A stretch of DNA of 22,837 nucleotides, from the NCBI GenBank assembly GCA_947626155.1, contig CANQRC010000015.1:1-22837 (forward strand), in the 5' to 3' direction. The notes beneath the pieces were generated by a model that saw only the letters and a program-made list of their open reading frames with translations, was not told the DNA's origin and made no database searches. Origin of the DNA: an uncultured Clostridia bacterium. Lineage in GTDB: Bacteria; Bacillota; Clostridia; Christensenellales; UBA1242. Shown here piece after piece: positions 7,285 through 15,608 of this stretch (position 1 is its first letter; each line of letters begins with the position of its first letter). Made by a program: the position numbers and the translations under genes.

Positions 7285-7977
7285 TTATTTGGTTTTTAAA
7301 AGTTTGTTCACAACAAATCCTGCAAGCACGCAGCCGCACATGGCAGGCTGATAAGAAATGCTCCCAATTTGGTTGACCTCTTCCGTTTGTTGGGTTTTCA
7401 ATGCGGCTTGATTAGAGCAAACAACATCCAGCGAAGCAATGTTTTTTTCTTTAAGTTTCTTTCTCAAAACTTTTGCAAGCCCGTCATTTTGCGTTTTAAA
7501 GATGTCCATAACTTCGAAGTTTGGAACGGCAACCCTGTTTCCAGCGCCCATAGCCGAAACAATTTTCACGGAATGGGTTTTGCAATAAGTAATCAAATTG
7601 ATTTTATCAGTGACATTGTCAATTGCGTCAACAACATAGTCGCAGTCATTTCCCAAAACGCTTTCCACGTTTTCGTCTGAAATGCGCTGAGCAAGAACTC
7701 TAAGTTTTAGGTTTGGATTGATTTTAGAAAGCAGTTTTTGCATAACATCCGTCTTAAATTGTCCAAGCGTTTCGGTGTCAGCCACAATTTGACGGTTGAT
7801 GTTTGTCTCTTCAACCTTGTCAAAGTCCACAATTGTGATTTTTCCAACTCCGGCTCGGGCAAGCAAAACCGCCGCATAGCCGCCAACTCCGCCAATCCCA
7901 ATGACGGCAACATGGCTCTGCGCAAGTTTATTAACGCCCTCATCTCCAATCAAGAGTTTTGTTCTGTCATTCCACAT
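7285..7977 (-). CDS. tcdA: tRNA threonylcarbamoyladenosine dehydratase, TcdA/CsdL (E1-like)
   Basis: TcdA uses ATP to cyclise t6A37 of tRNAs to ct6A. The 230-residue product has the ThiF/MoeB adenylation fold: GIGGVGG at 27-33, the acidic segment IVDFDKVEETNINRQ (49-63), and DAIDNVTDKINLI (117-129). The family-specific AMGAGNR (142-148) and LAKVLRKKLKEKNI (167-180) favour TcdA over MoeB or ThiF. It lacks the DP pair that normally follows MGAGN (here RVAVPNF). The start follows GGAGGAAAT. E. coli TcdA works with the CsdA cysteine desulfurase, so its place next to iscS fits. Another E1-like activity cannot be excluded. Confidence 0.88.
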   Translation of the reverse strand: MWNDRTKLLIGDEGVNKLAQSHVAVIGIGGVGGYAAVLLARAGVGKITIVDFDKVEETNINRQIVADTETLGQFKTDVMQKLLSKINPNLKLRVLAQRISDENVESVLGNDCDYVVDAIDNVTDKINLITYCKTHSVKIVSAMGAGNRVAVPNFEVMDIFKTQNDGLAKVLRKKLKEKNIASLDVVCSNQAALKTQQTEEVNQIGSISYQPAMCGCVLAGFVVNKLLKTK

Positions 7978-7995
7978 ATTTCCTCCAAAACATCA

Positions 7996-8045
7996 ATATA
8001 TTGTGGTAGTATGCAAAAATTCTATGGCATAACACCACAAGATAT
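7996..8045. repeat. Dispersed palindromic repeat, copy C (hslU-tcdA gap)
   Basis: This is the cleanest copy: left arm ATATATTGTGGTAGTATGC (7996-8014) and right arm 8027-8045, whose reverse complement is ATATCTTGTGGTGTTATGC (16 of 19 identical), around a 12-nt loop. One base separates it from the hslU stop codon and 9 nt from the tcdA GGAGG, so it occupies nearly all of the 69-nt gap. Confidence 0.9.
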
Positions 8046-8046
8046 G

Positions 8047-9342
8047 TTATAACACATACTTTTTCAAATCAAACTGCGCTTTCTTATCTTTAAACACATT
8101 TTGAACATAGTTTTTGTCAATCACAACATCAAGCATTGGGTGGTCTCCCGTGGCGTTGAAAGAAACATCTTCAAGAACAGTCTCCATTATTGTGTGAAGT
8201 CTTCTTGCGCCCAAATCTTGGGAGGTCTCGTTTTCGCGTGCGGCCATCTCAGCAATCTCGTCCAGTGCGTCATCCTTGAAAATAAGATTTATGTTGTCCA
8301 CTTTCAACATATTCGAATACTGCATTGTAATTGCATTTTTTGGTGTTGTCAAAATCTTCTTGAAGTCGTCTTTTGTCAGGCTTTCAAGTTGGACGATGAT
8401 AGGAAATCTTCCTTGAAGTTCTGGAATCATGTCCTCCATTTTTGCAACGTGGAACGCCCCTGCCGCAATGAACAAAATGAAGTCAGTTTTAACATTTCCA
8501 TATTTTGTTGGCACGGTGCTGCCCTCAACAATTGGCAAAATGTCCCTTTGAACGCCTTCTCTTGAAACATCTGCGCTGTTTGTGGCTTGGCTTTTGCCAA
8601 TAATTTTGTCAATTTCATCAATGAAGATGATTCCCTGCTCCTCGGCAAGTTTGATGGCCTCTTCGTTCACGTTGTCGTTGTCAATAACCTTGTCGCTCTC
8701 CTCCTGCAAAAGCGCTTCCCTCGCGCCTTTCACGGTCAGCTTTTTCTTCTTATGTTTTGGTGGCGTCAGCCCCTCAAACATACTTCCAAGCGTGATTTCA
8801 TTTCCGCCAATTGCCATCATTGGTTTTGGCTGGTCAACAACCACAACCTCAACCATTTCGTCCTCACACTTTCCAGAGTGAAGTTCTTCCAAAAGTTTTT
8901 CTCTGTCAACCTCAACTTGTGTCACCCTGCGGTTTTGAAAGAGCGCGTCAACAAGTTTTGCCTCAACAATTGGCATAACTTTTGCCTCAACCTCTTTTTT
9001 CTTTTGGTCTTTAACCATTCTGACGGCAACCTCAACAAGGTCTCTCACCATGCTTTCAACGTCACGTCCAACATAGCCCACTTCGGTGTATTTTGTGGCC
9101 TCAACTTTCACAAAAGGAGAGCCGACAAGCTTTGCAAGCCTTCTTGCAATCTCGGTTTTTCCAACGCCTGTTGGGCCGCTCATAACAATGTTTTTTGGAG
9201 TTATTTCTTCCCTGACTTCTCTTGGCAGTTGGCTTCTTCTGTAACGGTTTCTAAGCGCCACGGCCACTGCTCTTTTGGCCTTTGCCTGACCCACAATATA
9301 TTTGTCAAGTTCTGCAACAATTTGTTTTGACGTTAAGTTCAT
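8047..9342 (-). CDS. hslU: HslU, ATPase subunit of the HslVU protease
   Basis: HslU is the AAA+ unfoldase that feeds protein substrates to the HslV peptidase. The 431 residues include Walker A GPTGVGKT (56-63), the pore loop GYVGRD (89-94), the inserted I-domain (about 110-230, with the HKKKKLTVKGAR segment), Walker B IIFIDEID (238-245), and the sensor-2 stretch QDLGARRLHTIME. The C-terminal DLKKYVL tail is the family peptide that docks into HslV and opens it. The start follows GAGGAGGAAAT, 11 nt after the hslV stop. Downstream is palindromic repeat C and then tcdA. Confidence 0.98.
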   Translation of the reverse strand: MNLTSKQIVAELDKYIVGQAKAKRAVAVALRNRYRRSQLPREVREEITPKNIVMSGPTGVGKTEIARRLAKLVGSPFVKVEATKYTEVGYVGRDVESMVRDLVEVAVRMVKDQKKKEVEAKVMPIVEAKLVDALFQNRRVTQVEVDREKLLEELHSGKCEDEMVEVVVVDQPKPMMAIGGNEITLGSMFEGLTPPKHKKKKLTVKGAREALLQEESDKVIDNDNVNEEAIKLAEEQGIIFIDEIDKIIGKSQATNSADVSREGVQRDILPIVEGSTVPTKYGNVKTDFILFIAAGAFHVAKMEDMIPELQGRFPIIVQLESLTKDDFKKILTTPKNAITMQYSNMLKVDNINLIFKDDALDEIAEMAARENETSQDLGARRLHTIMETVLEDVSFNATGDHPMLDVVIDKNYVQNVFKDKKAQFDLKKYVL

Positions 9343-9353
9343 ATTTCCTCCTC

Positions 9354-9896
9354 TTACAACTCTTCAACAATGATGTTGTCGTTTGTGAATACGCAAATTT
9401 CGCTTGCAATTTTAAGCGACTTAAAAGCAATGTCTCTTGCCTCAAAATCTGTGTTTTGAACAAGCGCTTTTGCAGCGGCAAGCGCATAGTTTCCGCCCGA
9501 GCCAATTGCGCACACATCATCCTGAGGCTCAATCACTTCGCCTTGGCCGTCTATAATCAAAATTTGGTTTTTGTCAGCAACAATCATCATGGCTTCAAGC
9601 CTTCTTGCCGCCTTGTCATCGCGCCAAGTTTGCGCAAGTTCCACCGCGCTTCTCATGAGGTTTCCTGCAAATTTGTTGAGCATAGCCTCAAACCTTTCGC
9701 TCAAACTGAAAGCGTCTGCAACAGAGCCTGCAAAGCCCACAACAACGCTGTTATTATAAATTCTTCTCACCTTTTTTGCGTTGTTTTTAAAGATGATGCT
9801 GTTTGACATGGTGACTTGTCCATCCCCTGCCACCGCAATTTTTCCATTTCTCTTAACTGCACAAATGGTTGTGCCTCTAAACAATGGTTCGTCCAT
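9354..9896 (-). CDS. hslV: HslV, peptidase subunit of the HslVU protease
   Basis: HslV is a proteasome-like N-terminal-nucleophile threonine protease that forms two stacked hexamers capped by HslU. From the start at 9896 it has 180 residues. TTICAVKRNGK is the mature start; the catalytic Thr would be T9, exposed by removing the short leader MDEPLFRG. GDGQVTM and GSGGNYALAAAKAL are family blocks. The start is set by GGAGAAATT; a frame extension of nine codons upstream lacks a ribosome binding site. An extended -10 promoter lies upstream, so hslVU can be expressed independently of topA. Confidence 0.97.
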   Translation of the reverse strand: MDEPLFRGTTICAVKRNGKIAVAGDGQVTMSNSIIFKNNAKKVRRIYNNSVVVGFAGSVADAFSLSERFEAMLNKFAGNLMRSAVELAQTWRDDKAARRLEAMMIVADKNQILIIDGQGEVIEPQDDVCAIGSGGNYALAAAKALVQNTDFEARDIAFKSLKIASEICVFTNDNIIVEEL

Positions 9897-9948
9897 AATT
9901 TCTCCTTTTTCTATTCCTCTCAAAACTTAAAAATTTGTTTCTAGATAA

Positions 9949-9957
9949 ATTGTAACA
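9949..9957 (-). promoter_or_regulatory. Extended -10 promoter for hslVU
   Basis: Minus-strand TGTTACAAT: a -10 TACAAT (9949-9954) with a TG one base upstream. No good -35 is found at 16-18 nt, as expected for an extended -10 type. The start site would be near 9942, giving a leader of about 45 nt. Confidence 0.6.
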
Positions 9958-9993
9958 TATTTTGATGCATTTAACCTAAAATTTTAATAAAAT

Positions 9994-12057
9994 TTAAACT
10001 TCTTCTTTTGGCGCAACATAATCACAGCTTGAACACTTCACACTTTTTCCATGTTTTACCAAATATTTGCCGCACTTTGGACAATTTTGCCCCGTTGGAA
10101 TGTCCCAACTCATGAAGTTGCAGCCGTTTCGGTCCTCGCAAGCATAAAATGTTTTGCCGTGCTTTGTTTTAAGCGCAAAAACATTCTTTCCGCACTGAGG
10201 ACAAACGCCCACAGGCTTTTTTTCTTCGCTTGGCATAGGCATGATGTTGTGGCACTTAGGAAAGTTTGAGCAGCCCAAAAACTTGCCATATCTCCCCTCT
10301 CGAATAACCATTTTGTGTCCGCATTTGTCGCAGACAACATCAGTCTCAACCGGCTGTGGCTTCATGGAAAGGTTGCTTGCCTCGGCGTTTTTGATAAGGT
10401 CTTTAAAGCCGTGCCAAAAACTGTCAACAACTCCGTGCCACTCGTCCTTATTTTCGGCAATTTCGTCCAAGCGGTTTTCCATATAGGCAGTAAATTTCAC
10501 GTTTATAACCTGCTTGAAGAATTTGTCAAGATAATCACAAATGCTCTTGCCAAGTTCGGTTGGAACAAGCGCCTTTCCGTCTTTTGTGCAGTAGTTTCTG
10601 GCGGTTAGAATGGTGATTGTTGCCGCATAAGTTGCAGGTCTGCCAATCCCCTTCTCTTCCATTGCCTTAACCAAACTTGCCTCGGTGTATCTTGCTGGTG
10701 GCTTGGTGAATTTTTGTTCTTTCTTAATTTCTTTTACAACGAGTTTTTCGCCCTCATCAAGTTTTGGAAGTTTTGACGTGTCTTGCTTCTCTTCGTCAAC
10801 ATATTCCTTATAAACGGCGGTGAAGCCGGCAAATTCCTGCGTTCTCCCCGTGGCCTTAAACTCATAGTCGCCAACCGAAATTGTCACATTTACATTCGAG
10901 TAAAGCGCCTCGCTCATTTGGCTTGCCATAAATCTTTCGTAGATGAGTTTGTAAAGTTTGTAATTATCTTTTGTCAGCGAATTTTTAACCTTTTCTGGGG
11001 TCATCTGCATGGAAATTGGCCTGATTGCCTCGTGCGCGTCCTGAGCGTTCTTTTTGGTGGCATAAATGTTTGGCTTTTCTGGAATATAATTTTTTCCATA
11101 TTTTTCTGCAATAAACTCTCTGCAAGCGTTTTGCGCGTCAACAGAAACTCTGGTGCTGTCAGTTCTAATATAGGTGATAAGCGCAATTTTGCCCTCGCCC
11201 TCAACTTCAACGCCCTCATAAAGTTCCTGCGCGGAGGAAGTTGTCTTTTTTAGGCTCATTCCAAGTTTGTTCAGCGCGTCCTGCTGCATAGTGCTGGTTG
11301 TAAATGGGGCTGGCGCGTGAGATTTAGATGTTCCTTTTTTGATGTTTGTGATAACAAAATCCTTGCCGTTTATGTCGGAGAGAACTTTGTCAACTTGCTC
11401 TTTATTTTCAACTTTAATTTTCTTTCCCTTAAAGTTGGTCAGAGCGGATTTAAACACAATTCCGCCTTTTTCATGAACGGCGCTCACATTCCAATATTCT
11501 TCTGGCTTAAAGTCCTCAATTTCCTTTTCGCGGTCAACAACAAGTTTCAAGGCAACAGACTGCACCCTTCCTGCCGAGAGTTTTGGAGCAATTTTCTTTG
11601 AAAGAATTGGCGAAAGTTTGTAGCCCACAATTCTGTCAAGAACGCGTCTTGCCTGCTGGGCGTTTACAAGGTTCAAATCAATTGTCCTTGGCTCTGTAAG
11701 CGCCTTTAAAACCGCCTTTTTGGAAATTTCGTTGAACTGAATGCGGCATTTTGTGTTTGGGTCAAGCCCTAAAACATAAGCAACGTGCCAAGAAATAGCC
11801 TCACCTTCGCGGTCGGGGTCGGTTGCAATCAAAACTTCGTCAGCACGAGAAGCCTTTCGTTTCAAATCCTCAATCAACTCTTTTTTATCTGGATTTATCT
11901 CATAATGAGGCTCATAATTGTTGTTCAAATCAATTGCAAAAGATTTTGCAGGAAGGTCTCGAATATGCCCTTTTGTGGCAAACACTTCATAGCCGCTTCC
12001 CAAATATTTTTTTAGCGTATCCCTTTTTGCTGGGGCTTCAATAACAACAAGTTTCAA
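9994..12057 (-). CDS. topA: DNA topoisomerase I (type IA)
   Basis: TopA relaxes negatively supercoiled DNA by single-strand passage. The 687 residues show a Toprim domain (VVIEAPAK with E7, and the DPDREGEA acidic cluster at D80/D82/E84), the RRVLDRIVGYKLSP block, SAGRVQSVAL (161-170), and the catalytic Tyr in ALITYIRTDSTR (Y296). The C-terminus carries three zinc-ribbon units: two tetracysteine fingers (CDKCGHK ... and CPQCGKN ...) and a final CPKCGKY ... CSSCDY. The ribosome binding site AAAAAAGGAGAAAA precedes the start, 15 nt after dprA. The dprA-topA order is common in Firmicutes. After the stop there is only an all-A/T stem, a poor terminator. Confidence 0.98.
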   Translation of the reverse strand: MKLVVIEAPAKRDTLKKYLGSGYEVFATKGHIRDLPAKSFAIDLNNNYEPHYEINPDKKELIEDLKRKASRADEVLIATDPDREGEAISWHVAYVLGLDPNTKCRIQFNEISKKAVLKALTEPRTIDLNLVNAQQARRVLDRIVGYKLSPILSKKIAPKLSAGRVQSVALKLVVDREKEIEDFKPEEYWNVSAVHEKGGIVFKSALTNFKGKKIKVENKEQVDKVLSDINGKDFVITNIKKGTSKSHAPAPFTTSTMQQDALNKLGMSLKKTTSSAQELYEGVEVEGEGKIALITYIRTDSTRVSVDAQNACREFIAEKYGKNYIPEKPNIYATKKNAQDAHEAIRPISMQMTPEKVKNSLTKDNYKLYKLIYERFMASQMSEALYSNVNVTISVGDYEFKATGRTQEFAGFTAVYKEYVDEEKQDTSKLPKLDEGEKLVVKEIKKEQKFTKPPARYTEASLVKAMEEKGIGRPATYAATITILTARNYCTKDGKALVPTELGKSICDYLDKFFKQVINVKFTAYMENRLDEIAENKDEWHGVVDSFWHGFKDLIKNAEASNLSMKPQPVETDVVCDKCGHKMVIREGRYGKFLGCSNFPKCHNIMPMPSEEKKPVGVCPQCGKNVFALKTKHGKTFYACEDRNGCNFMSWDIPTGQNCPKCGKYLVKHGKSVKCSSCDYVAPKEEV

Positions 12058-12072
12058 AGTTTTTCTCCTTTT

Positions 12073-13143
12073 TTAGATAAGTGCGTATGTCTGCGCCGGC
12101 AACTTTCTTATTAAACCACGAATTTCCAAAGTTGTCAAACAACTGTTTAAAATATTCACAGGAATTTTTGTGTTTTTTGAAATAAAATCAAAATCTTGCT
12201 CGCCGTTTTCAAGCGTTTTTAATATAAGTTGCTCGTCAAAATTGAGCGAAACAACTTTGTTTTTCTTCGCCTGAGCCTGCAAGCCATAAAACTCAATTAT
12301 GTCGCTTGGTGCGGTCACGCATTCCGCCTGAGCAGTCTTGATAATATGATTTGGCAGTTCGCTTTTTGGATTATTTATGTTCCCCGGAATGGCGAACAAA
12401 TCTTTTCCATATTCAAGCGCAAATTCTTTTGTGTGAACCGTTCCGCTCTTAAAGCCTGCCTCAGTTATAAGCACGCCGTCGCTTAGGCCGGCAACAATTC
12501 TGTTTCTGTGAGGAAAAGTGTATCTCTTAGGCTGGAAAGATGGCGGATATTCGCTCATCAGAAGCCCTTTTGAAGCAATCTCTTTTGAAAGTTCGGTGTT
12601 TGAAGACGGATAAATGTGTCCAAAGCCGCTTCCAACCACCGCAATGGTCTTTCCGCCAACATCAAGCGTGCCGCGATGGGCAATTTCGTCAATTCCATAA
12701 CACATTCCGCTTATAATCACAAGTCCGCTTTCCGCAAGCGCCTTGGCAAACTTTTCCGTGGTCATGCGCCCATAGTTTGTTGGCATTCTTGTGCCAACCA
12801 TTGCCACGCCTTTCATGTCAAGTAGGCTTAAATCTCCTTTGCAATACAAAATGAGCGGCCTGTCAGGAAGGTCAATAAGTTTTTGAGGATATTCATCCGA
12901 CAAAACGGTTAAAATTGTTATTCCGCTGTTGAGCATATTCTCAATCATGCCGTCAAGCTGTGCCCTGTCATAAGACGCCCTAATCCTTTCAAGCTCATCC
13001 TTAGACAAAAACGCTTCAATTTCTTTGCCGAAAAGCAAGGTGTCAATTGAATTTATCTCAAAATTATTTAAGATGTCTTCCTGCTTTTTGTTTGAGACCT
13101 CATTCATTGACATCAAAACCAAAAATTTGTCAGTTTCAGTCAT
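12073..13143 (-). CDS. dprA: DNA processing protein DprA/Smf
   Basis: DprA protects incoming single-stranded DNA and loads RecA onto it during transformation. In 356 residues it has an N-terminal helical region (about 1-70), the Rossmann-like core with VGTRMPTNYG (116-125), ISGMCYGIDEIAHRGTL (144-160), VVGSGFGHIYP (169-179), FPHRNRIVAGLSDGVLITEA (210-229) and AIPGNI (251-256), and a C-terminal winged-helix domain (about 300-356). All are family hallmarks. The start follows AAGGAGGTGCT, 9 nt after comM. Together with comM it makes a competence or DNA-uptake pair, though DprA is also kept in species not known to be transformable. Confidence 0.97.
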   Translation of the reverse strand: MTETDKFLVLMSMNEVSNKKQEDILNNFEINSIDTLLFGKEIEAFLSKDELERIRASYDRAQLDGMIENMLNSGITILTVLSDEYPQKLIDLPDRPLILYCKGDLSLLDMKGVAMVGTRMPTNYGRMTTEKFAKALAESGLVIISGMCYGIDEIAHRGTLDVGGKTIAVVGSGFGHIYPSSNTELSKEIASKGLLMSEYPPSFQPKRYTFPHRNRIVAGLSDGVLITEAGFKSGTVHTKEFALEYGKDLFAIPGNINNPKSELPNHIIKTAQAECVTAPSDIIEFYGLQAQAKKNKVVSLNFDEQLILKTLENGEQDFDFISKNTKIPVNILNSCLTTLEIRGLIRKLPAQTYALI

Positions 13144-13152
13144 AGCACCTCC

Positions 13153-14694
13153 TTATGCGTTCCAATATTTTCTGTCAAGCCCACGATACGAAATTGCCTC
13201 GGCAATGTGCTGTGGCAAAATGTTCTCTTCGCCCTCAAGGTCGGCAATTGTCCTTGCAACTTTCAAAATTCTGTCGTGCGCACGCGCCGAAAGTTTCAAA
13301 TTGGTGAAAGCCTGCTCCATAAGAGTTTGGCACTCTTCAGAAAGTGGGCAGAATTTCTTCATTTGTGGCACGGACATCTTTGCGTTTGAATAATTTTTGC
13401 TATTTTTAAACCTTTCAAGCTGAACTTTGCGCGCCTTATCAACCCTCTTTTTAATTTCCGCTGAACTTTCTTCTTTTTCAGCACGATTAAGCTCTTTGTA
13501 AGTGATGTTGTCAACTTCAACTTGAATGTCAATTCTATCCATGATTGGACCCGAAATTCTTGAAAGATAATTCCTAATTTGCACAGGCGTGCATTTGCAA
13601 ACCCTGTCTTTTGCGCCATAATTTCCGCATGGGCAAGGATTCATGCTTGCAACAAGCGTGAAGGATGCCGGATAGGTCACCGTTTGATTTGCCCTTGCAA
13701 CCGTTATGTAGCCGTCTTCAAGAGGCTGGCGCAAGGTCTCAATCAAAGAGCGCGAATATTCAGGAAATTCGTCAAGATAAAGCACTCCGTTGTGCGCAAG
13801 GCTAATTTCTCCCGGCTTACTATGGGTTCCGCCGCCCGTCAAACTGACCGTTGAAGCGGTGTGGTGAGGCGTTCTAAAAGGCCTCTCGGTGATAATTCCC
13901 TTTGTCAGGTCAAGTTCTCCCGCAACTGAGTGAATTTTTGTAACTTCAAGCGCCTCCTCGAAAGTGAGGTCCGGCAAAATGGAAGAAAAACACTTTGCAA
14001 GCATACTCTTTCCGCTTCCCGGAGGACCAATCATAAGCACATTATGCCCGCCTGCAGCCGCAATTTCAAGCGCGCGTTTTGCCGCCGCCTGACCTTTAAC
14101 ATTTTCAAAATCAAGCCTGTTTGTTGAAAGTTTTGCAACATCCTCAAAATTCTTTGGCTCAACGGGTCTGACCGGCGTCATGCTGTTTCCGTTAAAGTAG
14201 TCCACAACGCCTTTCAGTTTTGAAAAGGCATAAATCTCCATGCCAGAAATAAATCTTGCCTCCTCAATGTTCTCATAAGGAATAATAATTTTTTTGAAGC
14301 CAAGTTTCCTTGCGCTAATCAAAATTGGAAGCAGGCCCTTAACTTTTTTAATTGAGCCGTCAAGCGAAAGTTCTCCCAAAAAGATGAAATCCTTGTAATC
14401 TTTTCCAACAATTTGTTCTGTGGCGGAAAGAATTCCAATCGCAATGCCAAGGTCATAGATTGGCCCCTCTTTTTTGATGTCCGCCGGTGCAAGATTTATG
14501 GTGTAGTGCTTAACAGGAAACTCAAAGCCCGAGTTTCTTATGGCAGATTTAACCCTGTCCTTTGCCTCTTTCACGGCGGTGTCGCCAAGCCCAACAATGT
14601 CAAAACGAGGAAGTCCGCCAATCATGTCGGTTTCCACCTGAACAGAAAAGCCGTCAATTCCAATAAGCCCAAAACTTAAAACTTTTGATAACAT
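13153..14694 (-). CDS. comM: YifB/ComM-family Mg-chelatase-like AAA+ ATPase
   Basis: ComM is a hexameric helicase that promotes branch migration during integration of transforming DNA. From the start at 14694 (MLSKVLSFGLIGIDG, after GGAGGCAAT) the product has 513 residues; the frame is open for 43 more codons but those cross the promoter. Domains are an N-terminal Lon-S5-like region (1-170), an AAA+ core with Walker A GPPGSGKS (223-230) and LYLDEFPEYSR, a cysteine cluster NPCPCGNYG ... CKC, and a C-terminal ChlI-type lid domain with LSARAHDRILKVARTIADL. It starts the comM-dprA-topA operon. Confidence 0.95.
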   Translation of the reverse strand: MLSKVLSFGLIGIDGFSVQVETDMIGGLPRFDIVGLGDTAVKEAKDRVKSAIRNSGFEFPVKHYTINLAPADIKKEGPIYDLGIAIGILSATEQIVGKDYKDFIFLGELSLDGSIKKVKGLLPILISARKLGFKKIIIPYENIEEARFISGMEIYAFSKLKGVVDYFNGNSMTPVRPVEPKNFEDVAKLSTNRLDFENVKGQAAAKRALEIAAAGGHNVLMIGPPGSGKSMLAKCFSSILPDLTFEEALEVTKIHSVAGELDLTKGIITERPFRTPHHTASTVSLTGGGTHSKPGEISLAHNGVLYLDEFPEYSRSLIETLRQPLEDGYITVARANQTVTYPASFTLVASMNPCPCGNYGAKDRVCKCTPVQIRNYLSRISGPIMDRIDIQVEVDNITYKELNRAEKEESSAEIKKRVDKARKVQLERFKNSKNYSNAKMSVPQMKKFCPLSEECQTLMEQAFTNLKLSARAHDRILKVARTIADLEGEENILPQHIAEAISYRGLDRKYWNA

Positions 14695-14716
14695 ATTGCC
14701 TCCGCTTACGAATTCA

Positions 14717-14744
14717 ATTATAACAAATTCAAACGATTTCTCAA
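14717..14744 (-). promoter_or_regulatory. Promoter of comM-dprA-topA
   Basis: On the minus strand: -35 TTGAGA (14739-14744), 16-nt spacer, perfect -10 TATAAT (14717-14722) with an extended TG (TGTTATAAT). The start site is near 14710, with a short leader. An almost pure A/T stretch at about 14764-14790 lies further upstream and could act as an UP-like element, which is inference. Confidence 0.83.
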
Positions 14745-14812
14745 AGCAAAAACGGGCAAAACATAAATAATATTTATTATATAAATAAAAACTTATGTCA
14801 AAACAAAAAAAA

Positions 14813-14832
14813 GCAGCCCCCAAAAAGGCCGC
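14813..14832 (-). terminator. Terminator of the rny operon
   Basis: On the minus strand the stem GCGGCC/GGCTGC (six pairs, one of them G-U) with an 8-nt loop is followed by eight T. It lies 25 nt past the stop of the small membrane protein gene ending at 14858. Confidence 0.82.
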
Positions 14833-14857
14833 CTTATTTTAAAAAATTTTTTATGTT

Positions 14858-15235
14858 TTATATGAAAATCATGCCAACCAAAAATGCAACTGCAAGGGCA
14901 AAGCAAATCAAAATTTCAAACCACTTAACAAGTTTGTTTTTTCTCATATGCTTTGAAAATTGTTTTTTGTATGCAGCCTCATTTTGGCTGATGATTTCCG
15001 CCGAAACCTGGGTTGTGTTCAGTTTGTTTGCCTTCCAAAGCGAGTATCTTTCTTCAAGTTCTTGCTTATAATCTGTAAAATATTTGTAAATCAGCCAGCC
15101 CGCCCAGAAAAGCGACAAAGCCAAAAGTAAGGCAAGCACAAAATAAACAAAGCCTGTCCAAAATCTGTTTAAAATTGCAAACAGCCCCGCAAGTGCAATT
15201 GTTATTGCCGAGACTATATAAGGAATTTTATTCAT
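14858..15235 (-). CDS. Small three-span membrane protein, unknown function
   Basis: I do not recognise this 125-residue protein. It has two closely spaced N-terminal membrane spans (about 5-24 and 27-50, VYFVLALLLALSLFWAGWLI), a charged cytosolic-type middle of about 50 residues (KQELEERYSLWKANKL ...) and a third span at the C-terminus (about 105-125). The ribosome binding site is weak (GGGCGGG). It starts 17 nt after the stop of another small membrane protein, and both follow rny. The pairing of two such genes, ended by a strong terminator, suggests a joint membrane role that is unknown. Confidence 0.8.
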   Translation of the reverse strand: MNKIPYIVSAITIALAGLFAILNRFWTGFVYFVLALLLALSLFWAGWLIYKYFTDYKQELEERYSLWKANKLNTTQVSAEIISQNEAAYKKQFSKHMRKNKLVKWFEILICFALAVAFLVGMIFI

Positions 15236-15252
15236 TCATGCCCGCCCAAATT

Positions 15253-15588
15253 TTAAAGAACAAATGTGCCGCAGATGTAGAACACAACAATCACAACAGT
15301 TGCAACAATCCAGCAAATAAGCCACCACATATTGCGTTTGTTCCAGCCTGTTCCGCGCTTGCGCATTGTCCAATAGAAGCCAAGCAAAATGCAGACAATG
15401 TAGGCAAAGCACTCACCAATTGTTTCAAACGCCTTTGCAACGTCAGGTGTGTTGCTTTTGAACGCCAAGTTGAAAATAAGCGCAATTGCAATGAAAATTA
15501 TTGCAAAATAAGCCACGCAGTCAAGCACTTTTGTTGTTGACCATGTTCTAGGCTCTTTTTTCTTTTTCTTCTTTTCTTCTTCTGCCAT
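15253..15588 (-). CDS. Small three-span membrane protein with Lys-rich N-terminus, unknown function
   Basis: An unrecognised 111-residue protein. The start at 15588 (MAEEEKKKKKK) is chosen for the good GGAGGTTATT site; four extra codons upstream have none. The N-terminus has a run of acidic and then basic residues, followed by membrane spans at about 22-44 (LDCVAYFAIIFIAIALIF), 57-77 (ECFAYIVCILLGFYW) and 90-110 (WWLICWIVATVVIVVFYICG), with a basic Trp-rich linker KRGTGWNKRNMWW. It lies 41 nt after rny, without a terminator between, so it is probably co-transcribed with it and with the gene ending at 14858. Confidence 0.8.
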   Translation of the reverse strand: MAEEEKKKKKKEPRTWSTTKVLDCVAYFAIIFIAIALIFNLAFKSNTPDVAKAFETIGECFAYIVCILLGFYWTMRKRGTGWNKRNMWWLICWIVATVVIVVFYICGTFVL

Positions 15589-15608
15589 AATAACCTCCAA
15601 TTTCTTTT

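Noticed and set aside
8587..9330. 247-codon plus-strand frame inside hslU
   Set aside because: It mirrors the hslU codon pattern on the opposite strand and has no start signal; hslU is complete and unambiguous.
9979..9995. AAATTTT/AAAATTT inverted repeat at the end of topA as a terminator
   Set aside because: The stem is made only of A-T pairs with a 3-nt loop and lacks a following T-tract; too weak to call.
15228..15239. Four-codon frame ATG-AAT-GAA-TAA overlapping the start of the 14858-15235 gene
   Set aside because: Probably a chance result of the repeated ATGA sequence; no evidence of a regulatory leader peptide.
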